64,000 nt of DNA. It comes from Sporothrix humicola (lineage: Eukaryota > Ascomycota > Sordariomycetes > Ophiostomatales > Ophiostomataceae). Where the stretch lies: NCBI GenBank assembly GCA_021396245.1, contig WNYE01000099.1, forward strand, positions 86,262 to 150,261, given 5' to 3'. Made by a program: the position numbers and the translations under genes. Below are positions 30,461 through 39,057 of the stretch, piece by piece (the first letter of the stretch is position 1; the number at the start of each line of letters is the position of its first letter). Below the pieces are notes generated by a model. It ran no database searches. It was not told where the DNA came from and saw nothing but the letters and a program-made list of their open reading frames with translations.

Positions 30461-31761
30461 ATGGACGTTCCCAAATTCGAAGATCTTCCTAGCATCCCCG
30501 GTGGACCGCGCGGGTGTGCCTGGGAGGTGTGGAACAATATCCATGCCCAAACTGCCACTCCGGGGAAGAATGGAAAGAATGGCAAGAAACCCGACAAAGA
30601 CGGACTGGGCACCCTGAACCATTTGACAGCCGCCGCAGTCTCCGCTGCCGGCAAGGAGATACAGACAGGCGACCGCGCAGCTTTAAAGTACGTTGGGAAA
30701 GATTGTTTAGCGTTCCTTGTCGTTCCTTGTCGTTCCTTGTCGTCCCTTGGCAGTTGCAAAGTTGCCCAGTTGCACAGTCGCTAACAAAACAGCTGGCCCC
30801 TCGATGCATATGTCCATGTGGGATTCGGCCGCAAGAAGCTCGCCATGACGTTGATCGATGGCTTCGAGGTAACAAAGGGCCAGATTTTGGCCAACGACGA
30901 CGAGATCTCGTTCAACACGCAAATCAGCTCGCAGTGGGACGGCCTCTGCCACTTTGCCCACCAAACGACCAAGCTCTACTACAACGGCGCTACGCACGAG
31001 CAGATGCAGGCCGGCCGCGATCGTCCGGGATCGGTTCACGGTAAGTGGCCAGAGCTCGCGGGCTGAGTGCTGAGTGCTGAACGCTGAACGCTGACTGTAC
31101 GGCGTACGGCAAACAGAGTGGACAGACGTCGGTGGCATCTGTGGCCGCGGCGTGCTCATTGACTACTACGCCTATGCCCAGGCGCACAAGGACAAGATCC
31201 AATACTGCCCCGGCGACACGATTGCCATTTCGGTAGCAGACGTCGAGGCCGTGGCTGCCTGGGAGGGCGTGACCTTTCGGGCGGGCGATATTCTGGTCCT
31301 GCGCACGGGCTGGACGCAGTGGCACGACGCGCTCAAGGACGACGACCCGGCCAAGTTTATTGCCAAGACGCACGACGCACACAACAATGCAGGCCTGCTT
31401 GCCAGCGAAGAGACGGCCGCGTGGATCTGGAACCACCGGTTTGCTGCCGCCGCCGCCGACAACCCGACGCTCGAGTCGTGGCCGCCGTCGGGAGGACAAA
31501 GTGCGTCGCCAGCTCTCATGCTCTTACAAATTGTCGTTGTCTTTTGTTCTCTTTCCTCGTCTTTTATTAACTGTTCTCCGCGCAGTGCTCCACGAATACT
31601 TACTTCCTATGCTGGGATGCCCCATTGGCGAGCTCTGGGACCTGGAGGAGCTGTCCAAGATGTGCGCCAAGAACAAGCGGTACTCCTTTTTCCTAGCCAG
31701 CGCACCGCTCAACGTCGTCGGCGCCATCGCATCGCCCGCGAACGCAGTCGCCGTTCAGTAG
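30461..31761 (+). CDS. Cyclase-family (PF04199) metal-dependent hydrolase
   Basis: Four exons (30461-30687, 30793-31040, 31117-31500, 31586-31761), 344 residues, all junctions in frame. Members include bacterial kynurenine formamidases and many fungal proteins of unknown substrate; they hydrolyse amide or ester bonds with a metal held by a His-rich motif. Seen: SSQWDGLCHFAHQ (exon 2), matching the family's substrate and metal motif, then GRGVLIDYY, GDILVLRTGW and LHEYLLPMLGCPIGELWDLEEL at the C-terminus, the usual order of fungal members. It could act on a lactone or ester in this block, in parallel to the HSL-type enzyme. No signal peptide, so probably cytosolic. Introns 1 and 2 each carry a perfect short tandem repeat. 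Confidence 0.88.
30711..30740. repeat. Three 10-bp tandem repeats in cyclase intron 1
   Basis: Three exact CGTTCCTTGT units followed by a degenerate fourth. Confidence 0.97.
31062..31096. repeat. Five 7-bp tandem repeats in cyclase intron 2
   Basis: Units GCTGAGT (2), GCTGAAC (2) and GCTGACT (1) in a row, between donor and acceptor of a 76-nt intron. Confidence 0.95.
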
Positions 31762-32132
31762 ATGGACTGGGCAGCATACGTGAAGGGTGGAAGAATGCGA
31801 TTGGACTCGTGACGCATGTTCCCACGCGTAATGCACAGCGAAGCCGTACTGAACATGTTACAAGTAACCACCGCGTTTGCAGGGGTGGTGCCCTGTGAAG
31901 GCATGGCTCGTTGGCACGGTTTTCTCTTTCGTTTCGCATCGCATCGTATGGCTCTTTTCTTCCTTTTAAATCATCAATATACAATTTATCTTCACTACTT
32001 CTTAGTCGGTGATACCGTATTGATCAACCATCATTTGCATCTGCTTTTTTGTGATTGTTTTCTTCGGCAATTAGGCCGCCTGGTATCACGAACTAGCCGC
32101 CACTGCGTCCTCCAAACGTAACAATTGGTCTC
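31762..32132. other. Cyclase gene 3' flank
   Basis: AT-rich spacer with no supported gene, leading into repeat copy B. Confidence 0.45.
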
Positions 32133-32291
32133 AACGATGAATGAAGTCGTCCAATTTCGGCCTTGCAGCCTTGTGTCCTTGCAGCCTTGCGTCCTTGCGG
32201 CCTTGCGTCCTTGCGGCCTCAGGCAGATGGGCTGACATATTTCCGGTGGTCTGTAATGTTTCACCAAGATCTCATATCTCATACCCCGTAG
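32133..32291 (+). repeat. Dispersed repeat, copy B (right border of metabolic block)
   Basis: Same-orientation partner of 13,884-13,996. It has three 16-bp units (GCAGCCTTGYGTCCTT type) where copy A has about one, and an extra TTCCGGTGGTCTGTAATG-like segment before CAAGATCTCAT. It ends at the same CCGTAG. Confidence 0.75.
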
Positions 32292-32906
32292 GAAGTACAA
32301 AGAGTGATGCTGTTATGGCACTGTGTCATTACGGCGAAAGCGAGAAGGAGTCTTACTTGTTTGCTGGTGTTCCTTCTCATGACTCGTATTATGGGCCTCA
32401 TTATGGCTTACCCGTGTTATTTTCCGCTCGTTGTGTGTTCGGCACTAAAGCATGATGAAGCGTAAAGTGTTGCTGTCACTGCTGTCATTGCTTGCCCTGA
32501 CCTTCCCGATGCATAACGCGTTGTCTCTTTGGCAGTCAGCCGGCCTGTCAATCGACCGCCATAGTGTTAGCGGGTGTTGTCTAACAGTGTTTGCTTTGGC
32601 GCACGTCAGTGTAAGCCAAAGTTGGAGACTGCACACTAAAGCACCAACATCCTACCACAACGCTTGAACCTTACGCCGAAGCATAACGCATCAATCTGTG
32701 TATATAAATCGAGAGGAAGAGGGGGGACAAAATAGCAAAAGAAAAACACCAGTTACATCAGACATTAAAAACATTAAATACATCAAAGAATCATTCTCGA
32801 TCTCTTAATCTCACCTACTCCAACAATCTACAAATCACAAGCCTCTACGAAAACCACCTCACCACAAACTCACACCACAACCCTACAAACCACCACAACC
32901 ACCAAA
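32292..32906. other. Spacer, promoter and leader of the small mitochondrial gene
   Basis: Holds a TATA element (32,701) and, from about 32,745 to the ATG at 32,907, a C/A-rich, G-poor stretch typical of unstructured leaders of well-expressed fungal genes. No other gene seen. Confidence 0.5.
32701..32708 (+). promoter_or_regulatory. TATA box (TATATAAA)
   Basis: Perfect TATATAAA about 200 bp before the ATG of the 83-residue gene, followed by a C/A-rich leader. Confidence 0.65.
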
Positions 32907-33158
32907 ATGTCCGCCATCATGACCTCTGCCATTGCCCGCACCGCTGCCCGGTCGGTCCCCCGCCTGACCCAGCAGTCGGCCTTTTCCACTGCCCGCGTCC
33001 TGCGCAACGCCGAGGACTCGACTGCCCGCCGCGGCGGTGTCGCCGGCATCTTCCCGCGCCGCATCGGCTGGGGCGGCGCCCTGGTTCTCTTCTCGCTTGG
33101 CGTGGCTGACGGCATGGCCTCGACCAGCTACTACTTCCTCAAGGTGCGCAAGGAGTAG
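32907..33158 (+). CDS. Small probable mitochondrial inner-membrane protein
   Basis: Single exon, 83 residues. The first 35 residues are Ala/Arg/Ser-rich without acids (SAIARTAARSVPRLTQQSAFSTARVLR), a textbook mitochondrial targeting sequence with a likely cleavage near FSTAR. One hydrophobic helix (about 58-72, WGGALVLFSLGVADGM) is followed by a short basic end (KVRKE). The strong codon bias, TATA box and C/A-rich leader suggest high expression. Size and layout fit a small respiratory-chain or import subunit, but I do not recognise which; an orthologue search should decide. Its conserved appearance marks the return to core genome after the metabolic block. Confidence 0.75.
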   Translation: MSAIMTSAIARTAARSVPRLTQQSAFSTARVLRNAEDSTARRGGVAGIFPRRIGWGGALVLFSLGVADGMASTSYYFLKVRKE

Positions 33159-35372
33159 ACACTCTACTCTGCACTCTGTACCTGAATTGGCATTCATACT
33201 CGACAAACTACCACCTACAATTGTTGGATGGTCGACTGGAGGAGATTACGAGGATGGAGACAGAAGATGGATTGGAAGCTAGGAATGGATGGTGATGGAT
33301 GGACAGACTGTCGCAGTGCACTTTAGAACTTACTTTTCTTTTGTTTCTCCAGTTAACAACAAATTGATCAATGAATAAATCTTATCAGGTTCTAGATCGT
33401 TGTCGTGATCGCGGGCATCGGATTGAACTCTTTCCGGCGTGCTTATTTTCAAGCTTATTTTGTAGTCTCGGTGCCCGTTTAATTATGCTAGCTTCAGCAT
33501 TGCCTTTTGTTTTAGGGTCCATACTTTAATACATGTTCTTTTCTTATTCCGTAATCTCTTCTCGAAAAATGTGTTTTCTTTTTTTTAAGACTTGAAAATA
33601 TTATCTTACTTTAACAAGCTCGAAGGATCGCATGTCAAACACAAGGAACGCCACAGCCTCCTGTTTCTCACGTGTCTTTTCTCTTTTCTTTTTCTTTCAC
33701 AAACGCCTACCGTTCGTCACAATCCTCCTGACGTTTCTTGGCTGTCGCAGAGCTGCCACTGAGCTCCAGCCTTACCAAGAACTCACAGCTTTCAGCTTGC
33801 AGCTCTTGATCGCACTTTGTCGCTGGTTTGCTCAGCACGCGCCATCAAATGCGGAATACCGCCTAGCGCTGTGGATACCCCCTGTTCTGGCCGGCTTGAT
33901 CTGACCGGCCAGCCACTCCGACCTTCCCCACTGCAGCGCTTTTTGCCTTTTTTACCTTGTTCGCTGTTTTGGAGTCCCTTCGTGGCGCTTAACCTTGACT
34001 GTTGGGAGCAAGAGGGAGCGAGAGGGACGAATCATTTGGGGGCCAGCCATTGGAATTACTGTGGGTTGTGCTGTGTTTTTCGACTTGTTTACATCTTTCG
34101 CTTCACTTCGCTTGCCCTGTTGCATTTCGCTTATTCTTTACATCAGCGTTATTTTCATCCTGTTGTTATTTCTCATTTCTTAATTCTTTTCGACTTTCTC
34201 TTATTCCTCTCTTCTACTGTGTATTTATGTCTTTCGTCCTCATCTCGTTCAATCCACCCAAGTCGAGCCAGTCCCTTGCCTTCGAAATTTTCGCCTCCAC
34301 GCACAGCATATTGAATCCTTGCTGTGTTGTATTTGTGGAGGGACCACGGCGTGGCTGTGCCTCTTTTTACCGATCTGTTCACTGATCATGTCCATATCCG
34401 TCCGCTATTCCGGACTTGGTCCTCCGTATTTTGGAGGAGCCCTTCATTTGTGTCTTTTTTTGTGACTGGTCGCACCATTGAATGCACAGCAGAAGCGTCG
34501 TGTTTCATGTGGCACTCTGTCGCTATCGTCGTCCACTTTTCTCGACCGTCTTGACTACTGCCTTCTTTGCTACCATACCATCCATTTTAACGTTAAATTG
34601 AAAAGTTAAAGTCAAAAGGAAATGGCTGGAGATGCGGCTCTACAGTTGCATTTTGTTGGTTCCCCATCGCACACTGTTCTATTCTGATTCCGCCTCCTCA
34701 CTTTTCAATTTTCAGCGACATCAAATTAAACACCTACAAGCGCGTGTCGGTTGGTCTTGGTATTGGCAAAAATGGGTCGATCACCGTATATTTTTCAAGG
34801 ATTCGACCCGGAGCCACATCGCAAAAGCCCAAGACAAGCCCTGCGCCTACCTGTCGTGTCATTTGCTACCACTGCCGTGTTCTCACTGTCGCTTCCTCTG
34901 TCTCTTCCTGCGTTATGCCTTGTCTTTTGCCTCCAATTCATGGATGTGCTTGTGCTTATGTTTATTGTAACCCTGTACTCCTTGCTAGAATCACATCTCT
35001 TTATTTTTAACGAATCTGCGATTGTTGAAGAGGAAAACAAGAAAAACAAGGGTATGACAAAAGTATGCTTGCCTGCAGCCTGGGTCTAGTGAGAATTGCC
35101 AGAATGGGTCTGGGGGTTTGATCCTGGTCCTCGCCAAGCCGAGCTGAACCATGTCGAACCGTTGGCCTTGCCTGAAATCTTGCCTGGCGAGCCTGGTCCT
35201 TTCCCATGCAGGCCGTGTCCGTTCTTTGCCGCCATGCCACCATGCCGCCATATATACTTATCATCCTGCCCCTGCCATTTTTTACTTTTTCATGATTCCA
35301 AAACTTTCAAGACCTTTCATTTTTCTCACCTCTCAACCTCGACGTCAAACATCTGCTTCGCCTTCCAGCACG
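33159..35372. other. 2.2 kb spacer and promoter, no gene seen
   Basis: T/C-rich tracts (about 33,930-34,300) and AT-rich stretches. An upstream ATG at 35,151 is in frame with the next gene, but a TATATA box at 35,251 lies between them, so the region is read as promoter and leader. Confidence 0.5.
35251..35256 (+). promoter_or_regulatory. TATA box (TATATA)
   Basis: Lies 117 bp before the chosen ATG at 35,373 and inside the longer open frame, which argues against a start at 35,151. Confidence 0.5.
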
Positions 35373-37811
35373 ATGGCAGGCAAGGGCATGTACACGACGG
35401 TCAACGTCAATGCCGACACAGACTCGGACAGAACTAGGGACGGAGGACACGACACAAGTGGTGTCTACCAGGTTGTCGACATGAGCGCCAACAATGGGAG
35501 CGAGTACCAGAATCAGAGTGGGTTTCACGCCAACAACGAGTATCAGACACAAGGACAGCAGCCATACCAGGAAACACACCAGGGGAACAACAACTTCCAA
35601 CCAAACACAGGGTACCAGCAAAATCCCAATTTTCAGCAAAACACCGGCTACCAGCCCAACCCAGGCTTTGTCGACAACAACTATCAAAACACGGGCTATG
35701 ACAACGGTTTCCAAGGAAACATAGCCCCTCCGAACAACGGCGGCATCAACGAAAAGCCGAGGACAGGTACAGGCATCTCGGGCAGACTCCCCTCGCTCCC
35801 CTCAGACCCTCGACTGCGCATCCACTGGCGGTACCCGGCGGCCGCCATTGGCCTGTTCATTGCCAGTCTGCTCTTTGCCGTTGGCCACGATCTGTATTAC
35901 CTGAGGTTGGACGGCGACTTGGCCGATGCTGATAATACCGGCAGCGCCAGCACCAATTTCCTCACAGAAATCAATGCCCTGACATCCGAGGGCGGCAGTG
36001 CCCAGCAGACATGGGCGTTGCGCATCGGCACAGCGCTTGCGTTTCTCAACAAGACGTGTCTGGCGGCTGTTGTGGCACTCGTCGCCGCGCAGCAAGTCTG
36101 GTACACGCTGCGGCGGACGGCCATGACGGTTGACAGCATTGACGGCCTCTTTGATATCCTGAACAACCCATTTGCCATTTTCGGCAGCTGGGACATTATC
36201 TGGCACGCCAAGGTCGTCGTCTTGGTTGCCTTGCTGTCGTGGAGTCTGCCGCTGGCCTCGGTTGTGACGCCCGCTACGCTCTCCGTCGTCTCTCGACCAC
36301 GCGAACAGACCGTCTCGCAGTCTGTGCCGGCCGTCAACTTGAGCAGCGACAGCCAGTGGGCCTCGTTTGAAGGCGCAGGCATTATCAAAGGCACGCACTT
36401 TTCGATCGCCACCCTCTTTAGCAACGTCTACTCGTCGGTCTCTGCCGAAGGCCGCGCGAGTGGCAGCGACGGCATGGTGCCAATTGCGGCCCCCTTTCCC
36501 AACTCGTCGTACGACCAGACGCTGTATGGGCCCTCGTACAAGTGCATGTCGCTCAAGGAGGCGCTGGCGCTCAACAACGGTGCGGGCATCCAGCCGACAT
36601 GGACGCTGGACAGCCCCAAGGGCACGGGCAACACCACCTACAAGACGTTTGAGGACGTGTTTTACGGCGAGCTCAGCATCCCGAAACCGGGCACCAACCA
36701 GACCGAGACGGGCCCGCCGCACTCCAAAGTGTACACGGCAGCGGCCCCGCACTATTTGTTCAACATGATCTTGATTGCGACGACGGGCACCAACTTGATG
36801 TGGGACGATTCCCCCTCGAACCTCAACGAATCCACGTCCGGCAGTCAGATTGTCTGCCAGCTCTACAACACCTCGTACGACGTGACCCTCAACTTTGTCG
36901 ATGGCATCCAGACGGTCGTCCCGCGCAATGTGACGCTCCTCGAACCCCAGGACTGGAGCGGCACGGCCGGCGCCTACTCGGACCTCAAGACCTGCGCCGG
37001 CATCAACGCCAACAGCAAGGCGCCCTACAACACGACCTACGGCAATTGCGGCCAGGCCACGAGTACCTACTACGTCACTCACTTGTTGTTTTCGTATCTG
37101 CTGTCAGCAACCCTCCGCGTCGCGGCCGACGGCGGCGTTGGTTTCCAGGGCCCGGGCGGCTCGTCGTCGAGCATGAGCGCCGCCGGATCGGCCACTCTGC
37201 CGCTCCTCCAGTCGCCCCTCATCCACTGCGCCGACATCTACAACAGCACCACCCTCAAGCAGTCGGACCTGTCCACGGGCACCTCCATCAAGCCCGCCCG
37301 CTGTCGCAACCAGACCCTGGCCGCCGCCATTGAGGACCTGTCGCGCAACTTTACCTACTCGCTGCTCGCCTTTGACGGCTGGGACGAGCCCCGCCCCACC
37401 ACCCAGGCCACCATCACCTTCACCGAGTCTCGCCTCTTCTTCGTCTACAGCCGGACCACCCTCTGGGCCGCCTATGCCGCCGCCCTCGGCGCCACTCTGG
37501 TTGCAATGCTCGTCGTCGGCGTCCGCGCTCTCCTCCACAACGGCGTCGTCAGCAGCACGTCGTTTTCGTCGACCCTCCTCACAACACGCAGCGACCAGCT
37601 CAAGGACGCCATCCTCAACAGCGGTGCCGACAGCGTCAGCACTTTTAGAAGATCGGTCGGTGCGCAGCCTGTCGATCCCAGCGTGGGACAGCTGCGTCTC
37701 CGGTTCGGCCACATTGTCGAGCAGCAGCGCGACGGGCGGCATGTCGAGTACGCCGGTTTTGGTCTCGAGGGCATGGTGCGGCCCTGGCGCGAGGAGGACG
37801 ATTGGATTTAG
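35373..37811 (+). CDS. Large multi-pass membrane glycoprotein with N/Q-rich N-terminus
   Basis: Single exon, 812 residues from ATG 35,373 (chosen because of the TATA box downstream of the earlier in-frame ATG). Residues about 45-130 form a low-complexity Asn/Gln/Tyr/Phe-rich tail (units like NTGYQ, NPNFQ, NPGF). Hydrophobic helices lie at about 152-175, 213-245, 275-303 and 695-722. Between the third and fourth is a loop of nearly 400 residues with many N-x-S/T sites (for example NSSYD, NTTYK, NQTET, NESTS, NTSYD, NATLLEP-like) and several Cys, so it is probably outside the cell. The fungal family with this layout is often labelled formylmethionine deformylase-like, a misleading name without enzyme motifs here. 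Function unknown; a surface or sensor protein is possible. Confidence 0.8.
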   Translation: MAGKGMYTTVNVNADTDSDRTRDGGHDTSGVYQVVDMSANNGSEYQNQSGFHANNEYQTQGQQPYQETHQGNNNFQPNTGYQQNPNFQQNTGYQPNPGFVDNNYQNTGYDNGFQGNIAPPNNGGINEKPRTGTGISGRLPSLPSDPRLRIHWRYPAAAIGLFIASLLFAVGHDLYYLRLDGDLADADNTGSASTNFLTEINALTSEGGSAQQTWALRIGTALAFLNKTCLAAVVALVAAQQVWYTLRRTAMTVDSIDGLFDILNNPFAIFGSWDIIWHAKVVVLVALLSWSLPLASVVTPATLSVVSRPREQTVSQSVPAVNLSSDSQWASFEGAGIIKGTHFSIATLFSNVYSSVSAEGRASGSDGMVPIAAPFPNSSYDQTLYGPSYKCMSLKEALALNNGAGIQPTWTLDSPKGTGNTTYKTFEDVFYGELSIPKPGTNQTETGPPHSKVYTAAAPHYLFNMILIATTGTNLMWDDSPSNLNESTSGSQIVCQLYNTSYDVTLNFVDGIQTVVPRNVTLLEPQDWSGTAGAYSDLKTCAGINANSKAPYNTTYGNCGQATSTYYVTHLLFSYLLSATLRVAADGGVGFQGPGGSSSSMSAAGSATLPLLQSPLIHCADIYNSTTLKQSDLSTGTSIKPARCRNQTLAAAIEDLSRNFTYSLLAFDGWDEPRPTTQATITFTESRLFFVYSRTTLWAAYAAALGATLVAMLVVGVRALLHNGVVSSTSFSSTLLTTRSDQLKDAILNSGADSVSTFRRSVGAQPVDPSVGQLRLRFGHIVEQQRDGRHVEYAGFGLEGMVRPWREEDDWI

Positions 37812-38157
37812 GCCAATTTACGGGGACATGTACTATTATGATATTACGAATATGCAAATGAATACCAACGCTGATTTTCGAGTTATTTGTGCATGCCGTG
37901 TACTAGTCCGCTCCTTCCTTCCTTTGGTGCGAGTGTCTCCTTCCTCTTGTGCAGCGCCGTTTAAGTCGGGACGGCCCCACTAGCGGTCCCACTTCGGGTT
38001 CTTTTTCAGCGTCAACGACGTCATCCGTATTGGGAAAGAGAGATTTTCAATGTAGAGTACAGTGTCACGGAAAGGCCTCTTTTTGACTGATTTGAGCTTT
38101 ATTTTCTCATTTTTATGGTATTTATTCGCATGGTGTCATCTCCAGCTACACACCCGC
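37812..38157. other. Convergent spacer
   Basis: 346 bp between two 3' ends; AT-rich, nothing else seen. Confidence 0.5.
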
Positions 38158-39057
38158 TCACTTCTTCTTCCCGTCCAGATCCTGGAAGTACGAATAGCCC
38201 TCGTCCGAGTCGTCGTTGAACCGCTTCTTGCGGTCCAGCCTGTCGATCTCCTGAATGTCCTCGGGGTGCAGGTGGAAGTCGCCGCCCAGGTTCTGCTTGA
38301 TGCGCTCCGCCGTCTTGGACTTGGGGATCACCGCGTGGCCGTGGCCAATGCCCCACGCCAGTGCGGTCTGCGCGCTCGTCTTGTCGTACTTTTTGCCAAT
38401 TCTAACGAGGGTCGGGTCCTCCAGGAGCAGCTCGTCGTGCACGCCGTACTTGTCGTTTTGGTTGCCAAACGGCGAGTACTGCGTGATGACGATGCCCTTG
38501 CTGCGGTTGTAGATGGCAAAGTCCGTCTGCTGCAGCCACGGGTGCATCTCCATCTGGTGCACGGCCGGCACGACGACCGTGTTGGCCAGCAGGCGTTCCA
38601 TCTCGGCGTGACTAAAGTTGCAGACGCCAATCGCCTTGGTCTTGCCCGTCTTCAGCAGCTTCTCCATGGCGTGGTACGTGTCCACAAAGTCGACTTCCGA
38701 CGTCTGCGTCTTGGAGTCGGGCAGCTGCGCAGCCGGCCAGTGCATCAGGTACAGATCGACATAGTCGAGCTGCAGGTTTTTGAGAGACTTGTCCAGTGCC
38801 GGAGCGACATCCTCGGGCTTCATGTCCGCGCGCCACAGCTTGGTTGTCACGAACAGCTCCTCGCGGGGCACCTTGCTGCGCTTGATGGCGCGGCCGACAG
38901 CCGCTTCGGTGCCGTAGATCGCGGCCGTGTCAATGTGGCGGAAACCGGCCTCGAGCGCCGTGAGCACGGCCTCCTCCTGCGCCTCCTTGTCGTTCCATGT
39001 GCCGAAGCCAAGGGCCGGCAGCCGGGCGCCCGTGTTGAGTGTGAGAACAGAATGCAT
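38158..39057 (-). CDS. Aldo-keto reductase
   Basis: Single exon, 299 residues. NADPH-dependent reductase of aldehydes or ketones, cytosolic. The complete catalytic tetrad is visible: Asp43 and Tyr48 (HIDTAAIYG), Lys73 (VTTKLW) and His106 (YLMHWP). Also GFGTW near the start, GVCNFSHAEMERLL and the cofactor segment IPKSKTAERIKQN. Length matches the family, resembling yeast Gcy1/Ypr1-type glycerol or xylose reductases. Start at ATG 39,057 directly before the first beta strand; the open frame continues upstream without further conservation. Substrate is not deducible. Confidence 0.92.
   Translation of the reverse strand: MHSVLTLNTGARLPALGFGTWNDKEAQEEAVLTALEAGFRHIDTAAIYGTEAAVGRAIKRSKVPREELFVTTKLWRADMKPEDVAPALDKSLKNLQLDYVDLYLMHWPAAQLPDSKTQTSEVDFVDTYHAMEKLLKTGKTKAIGVCNFSHAEMERLLANTVVVPAVHQMEMHPWLQQTDFAIYNRSKGIVITQYSPFGNQNDKYGVHDELLLEDPTLVRIGKKYDKTSAQTALAWGIGHGHAVIPKSKTAERIKQNLGGDFHLHPEDIQEIDRLDRKKRFNDDSDEGYSYFQDLDGKKK

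Noticed and set aside
14033..31761. Polyketide, peptide or terpene synthase expected in a biosynthetic cluster
   Set aside because: No backbone enzyme is present between the repeats, so a degradative role is favoured.
35151..35372. Extended N-terminus of the membrane glycoprotein from an earlier ATG
   Set aside because: A TATATA box lies between this ATG and 35,373, and the extra residues look like untranslated leader.
35802..37082. 426-codon frame antisense to the membrane glycoprotein
   Set aside because: GC-bias shadow; the plus strand encodes membrane helices and glycosylation sites.
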